In this document: piece after piece, positions 52,332 through 60,590 of the stretch | Layout: every line of letters starts with the position of its first letter | How positions within the stretch are numbered: position 1 is the stretch's first letter | From: Roseicella sp. DB1501 | GTDB lineage: Bacteria; Pseudomonadota; Alphaproteobacteria; Acetobacterales; Acetobacteraceae | Direction of reading: 5' to 3' | Assembly (NCBI RefSeq): GCF_013112485.1 | Contig: NZ_JABFHG010000006.1 | Span: forward strand, 186,001-250,000 | Length of the DNA: 64,000 bases | Notes under the pieces: generated by a model | The model's input: only the letters and a program-made list of their open reading frames with translations | What the model was told of the DNA's origin: nothing | Database searches by the model: none | Program-made: the position numbers and the translations under genes

Positions 52332-52351
52332 CTATATTCCATTAAATATAG
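52332..52351. promoter_or_regulatory. AT-rich inverted repeat upstream of the secreted propeller gene
   Basis: CTATATT (52332-52338) and AATATAG (52345-52351) flank a 6-base spacer, an island of A/T in a region otherwise above 65% GC. It lies 42 bases upstream of the propeller start, where an operator or the core promoter would be. No cognate regulator is adjacent. Confidence 0.45.
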
Positions 52352-52404
52352 CGAAGCGGCCTGCCGCAACCGCGATCGCAGCGGCAGCGCCACAGCCCGG
52401 CAGG

Positions 52405-52474
52405 GTAGTCCTTCTCCACCGGCCCATCGAGTGCCGCCTGGCGCGAAGCCCGGTCGCGGCTTCGCCAGGCCTGG
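52405..52474 (-). repeat. dispersed stop-adjacent repeat, copy A4 (degenerate 3' half)
   Basis: On the minus strand after the tyrA TGA comes GGCGAAGCCGCGACCGGGC, and about 20 bases later CTCGATGGGCCGG. These align with GGCGAAGCCGCGACAGGGC and TTCGATGGGCG of copy A1. The middle has diverged (CTTCGCGCC in place of AACGAGCAG). It is the weakest of the four copies but keeps the same position relative to a stop codon. Confidence 0.4.
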
Positions 52475-53416
52475 TCAGGCCTGCCGGCGCTCGATCAGCC
52501 CGCGGCGGATGCGGCGGCCGCGGCGGATGCGGTCCTCGATGAACTCCGCCTGCCCCCAGCGCACGGCGCGGGCCAGGGCATGGCTGTCCTCGGTGAAGCG
52601 GGCCAGCATCTCGAGCAGCGCGTCGCGGTTGTTGAGGAAGATATCGCGCCACATGTCGACGTCGCTGGCCGCGATGCGGGTGAAGTCGCGGAAGCCGGAG
52701 GCGGCGAATTTCAGCACCGCCTCGCGCGTTTCCTCGGCCAGGTCGTCCGCGGTGCCGCAGATGGTGAAGGCGATGAGGTGCGGCAGGTGCGAGACGATCG
52801 CCACCACCTTGTCATGCGTCTCGGCATCCATCCGCTCGACCATGGAGCCGCAGCGGCGCCACAGCTCCGCCACCCGCTCCGTCGCCGCCGGGTCGCCCTC
52901 GCGCAGCGGCGTCAGGATGCAGTAGCGCCCCTCGAAGAGCTCGGCGAAGCCGGCATCCGGACCGCTATGCTCGGTGCCCGCCATCGGATGCGCCGGCACC
53001 AGATGCACGCCCGGCGGCAACAGCGGCCGCAGGTCGCGGATCACGCTGCCCTTGGTCGAGCCAACATCGGAGAGGACGCAGCCCGGCGCCAGATGCGGCG
53101 CGATCTCGCGCATCACCCCGGCATAGGCGCCGACCGGCACGCAGAGGATGACGCCATCCGCCCCCGCCACGGCCCGCCCGGCCTCCGCCTCCACCGTATC
53201 GGCGAAGCCGAGGGCGCGGATGCGGTCCAGCGTCTCCGACCGGCGGCTATGGACGACGATGCTGCGCGCGATGCCGCCCTTGGCTCGCGCCGCGCGGGCG
53301 ATGGAGCCGCCGATCAACCCGGCGCCAATCAGGCAGAGCCGGTCGAAGAGCGGCGCCGCCTGCGTCCGCACCTGCTCCGGCGTCGCCGCGCCGCGCCCGA
53401 AGAACTGCTCAGCCAT
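52475..53416 (-). CDS. tyrA: prephenate/arogenate dehydrogenase family protein
   Basis: A 313-residue NAD(P)-dependent enzyme that makes 4-hydroxyphenylpyruvate or tyrosine from prephenate or arogenate. The Rossmann motif GAGLIGGS is at residues 31-38. DVGSTKGSV and [12 protein letters not shown] (about residues 140-160) carry the conserved substrate-binding His and the segment typical of cyclohexadienyl dehydrogenases (TyrC). No ACT regulatory domain is present at the C terminus. The gene overlaps the HisC-like gene by 8 bases and ends the CM-HisC-TyrA operon, an arrangement resembling the hisHb-tyrC pair of Zymomonas. Confidence 0.9.
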   Translation of the reverse strand: MAEQFFGRGAATPEQVRTQAAPLFDRLCLIGAGLIGGSIARAARAKGGIARSIVVHSRRSETLDRIRALGFADTVEAEAGRAVAGADGVILCVPVGAYAGVMREIAPHLAPGCVLSDVGSTKGSVIRDLRPLLPPGVHLVPAHPMAGTEHSGPDAGFAELFEGRYCILTPLREGDPAATERVAELWRRCGSMVERMDAETHDKVVAIVSHLPHLIAFTICGTADDLAEETREAVLKFAASGFRDFTRIAASDVDMWRDIFLNNRDALLEMLARFTEDSHALARAVRWGQAEFIEDRIRRGRRIRRGLIERRQA

Positions 53417-54503
53417 TCGCGCCGCGCATGAAGCCCGTCAGCGCGTCCAGCACCATGTTGCATTCCTCGGCCGTGCCGATGGTGATGCGCAGCGCCTGCG
53501 GCAGGGCATAGGCGCCCATCATGCGCACGATCAGGCCGCGCTGCTTCAGCGCCGCATCCGCCGCCTTGGCCCGCTCCGCCGTGCCGAAATCGGCCAGGAT
53601 GAAATTGCCCTCGCTCGGATGCACCACGATGCCGGCGGCGCGCAGCCCGTCCGACAGCCGCCCCCGCCACTCCGTGTTGTGCGCGACCGAGCTCTCGACC
53701 CAGCCCGGCTCGGCCAGCGCCGCGACGCCGGCGGCCATGGCGGGGGCGTTCACGTTGAAGGGGCCGCGGACACGGTTGAGGATGTCCGCCACATGCGCCG
53801 GGGCGTAGCACCAGCCGAGGCGCACGCCGCCGAGCCCGAAGATCTTGCTGAAGGTCCGCGTCATCACCGTGTTGGTGCCGGCCTCGACCAGCGCCGTGCC
53901 AGGGTCGTAATCCGGCCGGGTGACATATTCGGCATAGGCGCTGTCCAGCACCAGCAGCACGTCCTCGCGCAGCCCGGCGCGCAGCCGCGCCACCTCGGCG
54001 GCCGGCAGCATGGAGCCGGTCGGGTTGTTCGGGTTGGCGAGGAAGACCAGCCGCGTGCGCGGGCCGACCGCGGCCAGCATGGCATCGACATCGGCGGTGA
54101 GGTCGCGCTCCGGCACCTTGATCACCCGGCAGCCGGCATAGCGGCCGGCGATGTCGTACATGACGAAGCCATGCGCGCTCATCACCAGCTCGGTGCCCTC
54201 GCCGCCATAGGCGAGGATCAGCGCGCCGATCAGCTCGTCCGAGCCGTTGCCGCAGACGATCCGCGCCGGGTCGAGGCCGAAGCGGGCGCCGATCGCCTCG
54301 CGCAGCGCCGTGGCGCCGCCATCGGGGTAGCGGTGCAGCTCGGCGGCGAGCTTCGCATAGGCGGCCTGGGCGCCCGGCGGCACCCCGAAGGCGCCCTCGT
54401 TGGAGGACAGCTTCACGATGCGGTTGACGCCCGGGATCTTCGACTCGCCGCCCACATAGGGCTCGATCGAGAGGATGGAGGGGCGGGGCAGCAGGGTCGG
54501 CAT
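53409..54503 (-). CDS. hisC: histidinol-phosphate aminotransferase family protein (probable aromatic aminotransferase)
   Basis: A 364-residue fold-type I PLP enzyme. Lys220 in [17 protein letters not shown] binds PLP, with ANPNNPTGS (about residues 156-164) and DSAYAEY upstream. HisC-family enzymes often also transaminate aromatic amino acids. Its position between chorismate mutase and TyrA, with overlapping ends on both sides, suggests it completes tyrosine and phenylalanine synthesis here. Whether it also serves histidine depends on a second hisC elsewhere. The ATG at 54503 shares one base with the chorismate mutase stop. Confidence 0.88.
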   Translation of the reverse strand: MPTLLPRPSILSIEPYVGGESKIPGVNRIVKLSSNEGAFGVPPGAQAAYAKLAAELHRYPDGGATALREAIGARFGLDPARIVCGNGSDELIGALILAYGGEGTELVMSAHGFVMYDIAGRYAGCRVIKVPERDLTADVDAMLAAVGPRTRLVFLANPNNPTGSMLPAAEVARLRAGLREDVLLVLDSAYAEYVTRPDYDPGTALVEAGTNTVMTRTFSKIFGLGGVRLGWCYAPAHVADILNRVRGPFNVNAPAMAAGVAALAEPGWVESSVAHNTEWRGRLSDGLRAAGIVVHPSEGNFILADFGTAERAKAADAALKQRGLIVRMMGAYALPQALRITIGTAEECNMVLDALTGFMRGANG

Positions 54504-55363
54504 CAGCCAAGGTCTCCACTCGCCGGCACGGCATGGAAGCCGAGCGGCAGCACATGGGCAAAGGGCAGCTGGGCCAGGCGCGGATCGCCGGCCTCGACCA
54601 CCCCCTCGATCTCGGCGAGGGCCAGGGCATGGCCGGCCTCGCGGCGCAGCAGCAGGCTCAGCGCCGGCAGGCCGGCGGCCTCGAGCCCGGCGAGCAGCGC
54701 CGCCCGCCCGGCCTCGGCGGCGGCCTCGATCCGCAGCAGCGAGCGGTCCGCGCCGCTCGGGTCCGGCGCGCCGAGGATGACCACCAGGGCCTCCGGCCCC
54801 GCATAGCCGGCCGGCCGCCAGAAGGGCAGCCGTGCCGCCACCTGCAGCCGCGGCGCATCGAGCGCCGTCCACCAGGCGCGCTCGGGGGCCTCGCCCTCCT
54901 CGGGCAGCGGCAGCACCGCCACCTGCGCCTCGCCGGCCGAGAGGGCCGAGAGCGCCGCCGCCAGGCTCGGCAGCGGGCGGAGCGTGATGGCGCCGCCGAA
55001 ATGGTCGCGGGCCAGCAGCAGGCCGGCCTCGTCGCGCGCATGCAGGGCGACGGTGTAGCCCCCCTGCAGGCCGCTGCTGGCGCTGATGATCTCGTGCCAG
55101 ATCTGCACCACCGCGCCGGCCGGCAGCGGACCGCCATGCCGGGCGAGCAGCCGGCGCAGGATCATCGCCTCCCGCCCCGGGCGCAGCGGCCCGGTCCCGC
55201 GCTTGATGCGGCTGCTGGCGAGGGTGGCGACCACCTCGGCACGGCGCTGCAGCAGGTCGTGGATGGCATCGTCCAGCCGGTCGATCTCGTCGCGCAGCGC
55301 GGCGAGCGCGGCGTCCGGCGAGCCAGTCGTCGAGAGGGGGGCGGGTTCGGCGGCTGCGGTCAT
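54503..55363 (-). CDS. chorismate mutase (AroQ) with degenerate prephenate dehydratase-like C-terminal domain
   Basis: A 286-residue protein. Residues 16-105 form an AroQ chorismate mutase ([19 protein letters not shown], then SSRIKR and IWHEIISAS), which turns chorismate into prephenate. The rest resembles the prephenate dehydratase/periplasmic-binding fold ([30 protein letters not shown]). However, the catalytic Thr-Arg-Phe motif expected before the ACT-like strand reads ALVVILG, so dehydratase activity is doubtful. The final part keeps ACT-like helices. It leads the CM-HisC-TyrA operon and diverges from metX. Phenylalanine would need a dehydratase elsewhere. Confidence 0.8.
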   Translation of the reverse strand: MTAAAEPAPLSTTGSPDAALAALRDEIDRLDDAIHDLLQRRAEVVATLASSRIKRGTGPLRPGREAMILRRLLARHGGPLPAGAVVQIWHEIISASSGLQGGYTVALHARDEAGLLLARDHFGGAITLRPLPSLAAALSALSAGEAQVAVLPLPEEGEAPERAWWTALDAPRLQVAARLPFWRPAGYAGPEALVVILGAPDPSGADRSLLRIEAAAEAGRAALLAGLEAAGLPALSLLLRREAGHALALAEIEGVVEAGDPRLAQLPFAHVLPLGFHAVPASGDLG

Positions 55364-55637
55364 CGTCCGGTGTCTTCCCGCCCTAAGTTCGAGCGCCTGT
55401 CACAAGGAGCGCCTGCCATAACCCGCCGCCACCCTGCCCTGGCAGGCCCGGCGCCCGGAGACGACGCGCCGGGACCGATGGGCGGCTCCCTCGGGCCCGG
55501 CCTCGTCGCGCGGCGGTTATGGGGGCGTTCTTAGACGCCACCGGCCCCGACGCCAAGCCGATCGCCCAGACCAAGCCCCAGGGCCAAATAGGAGGCCGGT
55601 CGCGCGCCGGCGGTTCCGGTGGCGGGCGATCTGCTCT
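55364..55637. other. 274-base divergent region between chorismate mutase and metX genes
   Basis: I see no gene here. A short direct repeat (GAGCGCCTGTC at 55391 and GAGCGCCTGCC at 55408) lies near the chorismate mutase start. The metX side is GC-rich, with a small CTGC/GCAG hairpin over the first possible metX ATG. No SAM-II riboswitch core could be matched. Confidence 0.35.
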
Positions 55638-56822
55638 ATGCAGGCCAGCCTGAGAAAGCCCCCGAGCATGTCAGCCCCCGTCGCCCCCTTCCCGCAGGTC
55701 GACCACCAGCGCGCGGTCTTCGCCGATGGCCTGGCGCTCGACTGCGGCATGGCGATCGCGCCGCTGGCGGTGGCCTACCGCACCTATGGGCAGCTCAACG
55801 CGGCGCGGAGCAATGCCGTGCTGGTCTGCCACGCCCTGACCGGCGACCAGTACGTGGCCGAGCCGCATCCGCTGACCGGCAAGCCGGGCTGGTGGGAGAG
55901 CATCGTCGGCCCGGGCAAGCCGCTCGACACCGACCGCTACTTCCTGGTCTGCGCCAACGTCCTCGGCGGCTGCATGGGCAGCACGGGGCCGCAGGAGGAG
56001 ATGACGGATGCGGCGGGGCGCGGCCTCGGCCGGCCCTGGGGAACGGATTTCCCCAACATCACCATCCGCGACATGGTCCGCGCCCAGAAGCGCCTGGTCG
56101 AGCATCTCGGCATCGGCCGGCTGCTCGCCGTGGTCGGCGGCTCGATGGGCGGCATGCAGGCGCTGGAATGGGCGGCGACCTTCCCCGATGCGGTCTTCGC
56201 CGCCGCCCCCATCGCCACCGCCGCCTATCACAGCGCCCAGAACATCGCCTTCCACGAGGTCGGCCGCGCCGCCATCCATTCCGACCCCGCCTGGCGGGGC
56301 GGCCGCTACTGGGAGGAGGGACGGGTACCGGCGCAGGGCCTCTCGGTCGCCCGCATGGTGGCGCACATCACCTATCTCTCGGAGCAGGCGCTGACGCGGA
56401 AATTCGGCCGCCGGCTGCGCGGCGCCCCCACCCTCACCTTCCTCGAGGATGTCTTCGAGGTGGAGAGCTACCTGCGCCACCAGGGCAGCACCTTCGTCCG
56501 CCGCTTCGACGCGAATTCCTACCTCACCATCACCCGGGCGATGGACTATTTCGACCTCGCCGCCGAGCATGACGGCGACCTCGCCGCCGCCTTCCGCGGC
56601 ACGGCGACGCGCTTCTTCATCGCCTCCTTCAGCAGCGACTGGCTGTTCCCGACGGCGGAGAGCCGCGCCATCGTGCGCGCCCTCAACGCGGCGGCGGCCA
56701 ATGTCTCCTTCGTCGAGATCACCTCGGACAAGGGACACGACGCCTTCCTGCTGGACGAGCCGGATTTCCACCGCGCCCTCGGCGGCTTCCTCGCCGGCTG
56801 CGCCGACCGGCTGGGAGTGTGA
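55638..56822 (+). CDS. metX: homoserine O-acetyltransferase (or O-succinyltransferase) MetX
   Basis: A 394-residue alpha/beta-hydrolase-fold acyltransferase that activates homoserine for methionine synthesis. The nucleophile is Ser169 in [22 protein letters not shown] supplies the Asp and DKGHDAFLL the His of the triad. CHALTGDQY and [13 protein letters not shown] are family signatures. Two starts are possible, 55638 and 55668 (MSAPVAPFP); neither has a strong ribosome-binding site. metW follows with almost no gap, a pairing typical of proteobacteria that use MetX together with MetW. Confidence 0.92.
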   Translation: MQASLRKPPSMSAPVAPFPQVDHQRAVFADGLALDCGMAIAPLAVAYRTYGQLNAARSNAVLVCHALTGDQYVAEPHPLTGKPGWWESIVGPGKPLDTDRYFLVCANVLGGCMGSTGPQEEMTDAAGRGLGRPWGTDFPNITIRDMVRAQKRLVEHLGIGRLLAVVGGSMGGMQALEWAATFPDAVFAAAPIATAAYHSAQNIAFHEVGRAAIHSDPAWRGGRYWEEGRVPAQGLSVARMVAHITYLSEQALTRKFGRRLRGAPTLTFLEDVFEVESYLRHQGSTFVRRFDANSYLTITRAMDYFDLAAEHDGDLAAAFRGTATRFFIASFSSDWLFPTAESRAIVRALNAAAANVSFVEITSDKGHDAFLLDEPDFHRALGGFLAGCADRLGV

Positions 56823-56824
56823 GC

Positions 56825-57544
56825 ATGCCGGAGGCCCCGACCGACCGCCATCACGACGACGGCCACCCCAATGGGCGCCCCAACGGACGCCCGGGCGGGC
56901 GCCCCGCGCCGCGCGGCGGCGAGATCAAATACGTCGCCAAGAACATGCGGCTCGACCTCCGCCTGATCGCGGAGATGATCCCGTCCGGTGCGACGGTGCT
57001 CGATATCGGCTGCGGCGACGGCGCGCTGCTCGCGCATCTCACCGCCGAGAAGGGCGCCGATGCGCGCGGCATCGAGATCGACATGGCGCAGGCGACGCAG
57101 GCAGTGGCCGCGGGTCTCGCCGTGATCCAGGGCGATGCCGATCACGACCTCGCCTTCTATCCGGACGGCGCCTTCGACTATGTCGTGCTCTCGCGCACCC
57201 TGCAGGCGGTGGAGCGGCCGCGCGAGGTGCTGCGGCAGATGCTGCGCATCGGCCGGCATGCCGTCGTCTCCTTCCCGAATTTCGGCCATTGGCTGCTGCG
57301 CTGGCAACTGCTCAGCAAGGGCCGGATGCCGGTGACCGAGACCTGGCACCGGGAGTGGTACGAGACGCCGAACATCCACCCCTGCACCATCCGGGACTTC
57401 TTCGACCTCTGCCGACTCGACGGCTACGAGGTGGTGCGCTGGCTGGCGGTGGATGATCGCGGGATGCGGGCGCCCTGGACCCGGGCGCCAAGGCTCGCCA
57501 ACCTCTTCGGAGAGCAGGCCCTGTTCCTGCTGCGCCGGGGCTGA
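56825..57544 (+). CDS. metW: methionine biosynthesis protein MetW
   Basis: A 239-residue class I methyltransferase-fold protein. The SAM-binding motif VLDIGCGDGALLAHL is near residues 58-72. SRTLQAVERPREVL and FPNFGHWLLRWQLLSKGRMP are diagnostic of MetW. An N-terminal tail rich in His, Asp, Pro and Gly (first 35 residues) is a lineage-specific addition. MetW is needed with MetX for homoserine acylation in several proteobacteria. The ATG at 56825 has GGGAG 8 bases upstream; a GTG at 56819 overlapping the metX stop is possible but its ribosome-binding site would be too close. Confidence 0.92.
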   Translation: MPEAPTDRHHDDGHPNGRPNGRPGGRPAPRGGEIKYVAKNMRLDLRLIAEMIPSGATVLDIGCGDGALLAHLTAEKGADARGIEIDMAQATQAVAAGLAVIQGDADHDLAFYPDGAFDYVVLSRTLQAVERPREVLRQMLRIGRHAVVSFPNFGHWLLRWQLLSKGRMPVTETWHREWYETPNIHPCTIRDFFDLCRLDGYEVVRWLAVDDRGMRAPWTRAPRLANLFGEQALFLLRRG

Positions 57545-57623
57545 GGCCGGCCCGGATCGCCGGCGATGCCCTCGCTGGCGCCTGGGCGTGGACGATGCGG
57601 CAGAGGGCCCCGCGGGCCAGGCC

Positions 57624-57851
57624 TCAGTGCAGCCGGGCGCCGCGCGGCCGGCGCGCCGTCGTCGCCACGGCCGTGACACCCGCATTGCGCGGCTGTTCCG
57701 GCATGAGGGAGGCGGCGAGCGCCGCATGCCGGGCCGCATCCGTCGCCCCCATGCGCAGGCACTCGGCCTCGACATAGGACAGCATCAGCCGCAAAGCGGA
57801 ATGGTCCGCCGTCTCACTCTCGGTCTCGGCAACCAGAGGCGTGGCACGCAT
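57624..57851 (-). CDS. small protein of unknown function
   Basis: A 75-residue protein I do not recognise. The ATG at 57851 follows CCGGAGCC at good spacing. The middle (HSALRLMLSYVEAECLRMGA then DAARHAALAASLMPE) looks like two amphipathic helices, and the tail is Arg-rich (ARRPRGARLH). No signal peptide or membrane segment is visible. It is a lone gene convergent with metW. Its upstream region is the most AT-rich part of the window. A small regulatory or DNA-associated protein is conceivable but not supported further. Confidence 0.6.
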   Translation of the reverse strand: MRATPLVAETESETADHSALRLMLSYVEAECLRMGATDAARHAALAASLMPEQPRNAGVTAVATTARRPRGARLH

Positions 57852-57859
57852 AAGCGGCT

Positions 57860-58088
57860 CCGGTAATTGTGATCGTCCACAGGACACATACAAGTGACCC
57901 GTTAACGCGGCAAGCCGGAAGTCGTTTCTGGTACCGGTCAATTTTGCACAAACCCCTTGAAAACAATGGGATTCACCATGTTAAAGTTGTCAAACCAAGG
58001 CATTTCTACTTGACGTTTCCGAGACGGTGTCGGCCTGTCCAATCAGCCTCCGAGGGTCAAACTCCCGTGACTTTCGGCCGCGCCGCCC
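57860..58088. promoter_or_regulatory. AT-rich intergenic block upstream of the small protein gene
   Basis: These 229 bases drop to roughly 50% GC against about 70% around them. On the minus strand a consensus TTGACA lies within GGTTTGACAACTTT (complement of about 57985-57998), and an imperfect hairpin pairs AACAATGG (57962-57969) with CCATGTT (57976-57982). No gene is supported. The composition suggests a strong or specially regulated promoter for the 75-residue protein, or foreign DNA. Confidence 0.45.
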
Positions 58089-58757
58089 TCAGAACCGCTC
58101 CACCCAGGGCCGGATCTCGATCTCCCAGCTCCAGGCGCTCCGCGGCTGCCGGATCAGCGCCAGATAGGTCTCGGCGATCGCATCCGGGTCGAGCAGCGTA
58201 TCCTCCCCCTGCTCTGGCCGCCGAGCGCTGCGGATGCCGCCATCGATGACGACATGCCCGATATGGATGCCCTTCGGGTGCAGCTCCCGCGCTGCCGACT
58301 GCGCCAAGCCGCGCAGCGCGAATTTGCCCATCGCGAAGGCCGCGCTCTGCGCATAGCCCTTCACCCCGGCCGAGGCGCCGGTCAGCAGGATGGTGCCCTG
58401 GCCCCGCGGCAGCATCCGCCGCGCCGCCTCCCGCAGGGCGAGGAAGCCGCCGAAGGCGCAGACCTGCAGGCTCTTCTGCACCTCCGCCGGATCGAGCTCG
58501 GCCACCGGCCCACGGGTCCGGTAGCTCGGATTGTAGACCACCACCTCCGCCTCGCCGGCCGCCTCGAACAGCGCGGCCATCTGGGCCGGATCGGCGGCGT
58601 CGCAGGCATGGGTGCGGGCGCCCGTCTCGGCGGCGAGCGCGGCGAGCTTGGCGGTGTTCCGGGCCGCCAGGGCGACGCCATAGCCCTGCCGCGCCAGCAG
58701 CCGGGTGAGCGAGGCGGACAGGCCATCGCCCGCGCCGATGATGAGAGCCTGGGGCAT
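58089..58757 (-). CDS. SDR family protein lacking the catalytic tyrosine
   Basis: A 222-residue short-chain dehydrogenase-like protein. The cofactor loop is GAGDGLSASL (residues 8-17), an atypical TGxxxGxG. Ser129 in LLTGASAG is kept, but the active-site YxxxK reads FAMGK, with Phe141 in place of Tyr and Lys145 retained. The NNAG motif is also replaced (VVYNPSY). Family logic says normal proton transfer would be impaired, so it may act on an unusual substrate or have a non-catalytic role. GGAGG precedes the ATG at 58757. It stands alone, upstream of a long AT-rich gap. Confidence 0.82.
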   Translation of the reverse strand: MPQALIIGAGDGLSASLTRLLARQGYGVALAARNTAKLAALAAETGARTHACDAADPAQMAALFEAAGEAEVVVYNPSYRTRGPVAELDPAEVQKSLQVCAFGGFLALREAARRMLPRGQGTILLTGASAGVKGYAQSAAFAMGKFALRGLAQSAARELHPKGIHIGHVVIDGGIRSARRPEQGEDTLLDPDAIAETYLALIRQPRSAWSWEIEIRPWVERF

Positions 58758-58849
58758 GCGGTCACCTCCGTTTCGGCGGAGGCTAGCATGCGGCCCGAGG
58801 CGGCAGCCCCGCCCCCTGCGCAGGGCGGACGCTGGTGGCCCCGCTCATT

Positions 58850-58866
58850 CGGCAGGGCGCCTGCCG
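58850..58866 (-). terminator. hairpin after the GT4-FkbM gene
   Basis: A perfect 7-bp stem (CGGCAGG / CCTGCCG) with a 3-base loop lies 3 bases beyond the stop of the glycosyltransferase-methyltransferase gene. The adjacent GGCCCCGCTCATTCG (58837-58851) also occurs inside repeat copy A1, in the other orientation relative to the upstream gene. Confidence 0.45.
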
Positions 58867-58869
58867 GCC

Positions 58870-60534
58870 CTATCGCGGTAGGAACAGCCAGGTCGGGTCG
58901 CGGTTGAAGCAGGCCTCCGGGCGATAGCCGAGGGGGCGGAGGATCGCGTCCACCGCCGCGAAATCGCCCTCGGTTAGCGTCTCGACATACAGCGCCGGGC
59001 GGTGACGGGCGAGAATGCCGCGCGCCCCCTCCAGCACCGCCGGCTCCATGCCCTCGACATCCAGCTTGATGACCGCCGGCGCCTCCTGCAGCACGTCGTC
59101 GAGCCGCACCACCGGCACCGCGCCGGCATCGGCCGACCCCTCCATCGCCAGCCGCGTCCGCCCGGCATTGTGCCCGGGCCCCGGACAGAGGCGGGCCAGG
59201 CCCGGCGCCGCCCCGGCACCCTCGGCCCGCAGGCTGAGCCGCGCCGCCAGGCCGTTCGCCTCAAGCGTCGCCTGGCAATGCGCGGCCAGCGCCGGCGCCG
59301 GTTCGAAGGCCAGCACCCGGGCGCCGCAGACCCCGGCGGCGAAGAGGCTGTGATTGCCGATATTGGCGCCGATATCGACGAAGAGCGCCCCCGGCGGCAG
59401 CCGCCGGCGGAGATCCTCCAGCATCTCCGCCTCGTAGAAGGCGCCGGTGGAGAGGATGGCGTGCTGGATGTGGTCGGCCGGCTCGCGCAGCGGGAACACG
59501 CCGCGCCAGGCGCCGTGCGAGAGCGGCATCAGGCGCTCCCGCAGCGCGGGCGGCCGGCGGTCGGCCAGCATCGCCAGCACGCCGGCCACCTGTCGCTCGA
59601 GCCCGAAGCGCGCCTCGGCCAGGCCGCGCCAGCGTTTGGGCCGGGCGGCGCAGATCAGCCGCACTGCCTCGTCCACCGTCCCGAAGCGCACCGCCTCGGG
59701 CCAGAATTCCTCCGAGCCGCGATGGTCGAGCACGGCGAGGTCGCAGCCCGCCGCGGCCGCCTCGGCGATGGCATAGCCGAAGCTCTCATGCAGGCTGGTC
59801 GAGAGCAGCACGGCGTTGCGGGCATGCCAGTCGGGCATGGCCGCGGCCGGCAGCGTGCCGTCGAAGCGCACCGCCCCGCCGAGGCCCATGCGCGGCACCA
59901 GCCGCAGCACCGCCTCCTCCACCATCCGCTCCCCGGGCGAGGCGGTGATGTGCAGCCGCCAGCGCGCATCCTCCTCCAGCAGCCGAGCCAGCACCTCGAG
60001 CGCCAGGGTCGGGTTCTTGCGCGCGGCCATGCTGCCGCACCAGCCGATGCGGAAGGGATCGGCCGGCGCCGTGGCCGGCACGAAGCGGGCGAGGTCGAGG
60101 CCATTGTGGATCACGTGCAGCCGCGTCGTCCGCTCCAGCCACGGCGCCGCCTGCAGCACGATGCGCGCCATGTCCTCGCTGACGGTGACGAGGTCGTCCA
60201 CCTTCGGCCAGGGGCCTTGCGCCACGTGCAGCGTCTCATAGGCCTCGACGCGGTGGACCCGCAGGATCACCCGCCGGCCGCCGAACTCGGTGCGCGCGAT
60301 CAGCTCGGGGAAGGGCGGCCAGCAGAACTCGAACCACAGCGCGTCGCGCGCCGGGTCGTCCGTCCAGTGCAGGGCCTCGGCCAGCACGGCGGGGCCGGTC
60401 ACGGTGAAGACACGCACCTCCACCGCGCCGGAGGCGGCGAGGCCGGCCACGAGATCCGGCAGGAAATGCTCGAGCCCGCGCAGCTGCAGCACGGCGAGCC
60501 TCGGCGGCCTGCTCTCCCGGAATGCGCCCTGCAT
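58870..60534 (-). CDS. glycosyltransferase (GT4-like) fused to FkbM family methyltransferase
   Basis: A 554-residue cytoplasmic fusion. Residues 10-330 form a GT-B glycosyltransferase: VHRVEAYETLH, IHNGLDLARFVPA, RIGWCGSMAARKNPTLALE and the nucleotide-sugar site SLHESFGYAIAEAAAAG (about residues 247-263). Residues about 370-554 form an FkbM-type SAM methyltransferase, with FVDIGANIGNHS (385-396), AFEPAP and IKLDVEGMEPAVLEGA. It may add and O-methylate a sugar on a surface polysaccharide. AAGGGGGG precedes the ATG at 60534. A GT2-like gene lies 56 bases upstream on the same strand. Confidence 0.85.
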   Translation of the reverse strand: MQGAFRESRPPRLAVLQLRGLEHFLPDLVAGLAASGAVEVRVFTVTGPAVLAEALHWTDDPARDALWFEFCWPPFPELIARTEFGGRRVILRVHRVEAYETLHVAQGPWPKVDDLVTVSEDMARIVLQAAPWLERTTRLHVIHNGLDLARFVPATAPADPFRIGWCGSMAARKNPTLALEVLARLLEEDARWRLHITASPGERMVEEAVLRLVPRMGLGGAVRFDGTLPAAAMPDWHARNAVLLSTSLHESFGYAIAEAAAAGCDLAVLDHRGSEEFWPEAVRFGTVDEAVRLICAARPKRWRGLAEARFGLERQVAGVLAMLADRRPPALRERLMPLSHGAWRGVFPLREPADHIQHAILSTGAFYEAEMLEDLRRRLPPGALFVDIGANIGNHSLFAAGVCGARVLAFEPAPALAAHCQATLEANGLAARLSLRAEGAGAAPGLARLCPGPGHNAGRTRLAMEGSADAGAVPVVRLDDVLQEAPAVIKLDVEGMEPAVLEGARGILARHRPALYVETLTEGDFAAVDAILRPLGYRPEACFNRDPTWLFLPR

Positions 60535-60590
60535 GCGGCCCCCCTTCTGGCTGGCCCTCGCAGGCTGCGGCCGGGCGGGTGAAAGCGCGG

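Noticed and set aside
55575-55667. SAM-II or other SAM riboswitch in the metX leader
   Set aside because: SAM-II needs a GATTTG-type loop and a GCTAAA segment forming a pseudoknot. Neither is present, and only a small CTGC/GCAG hairpin was found.
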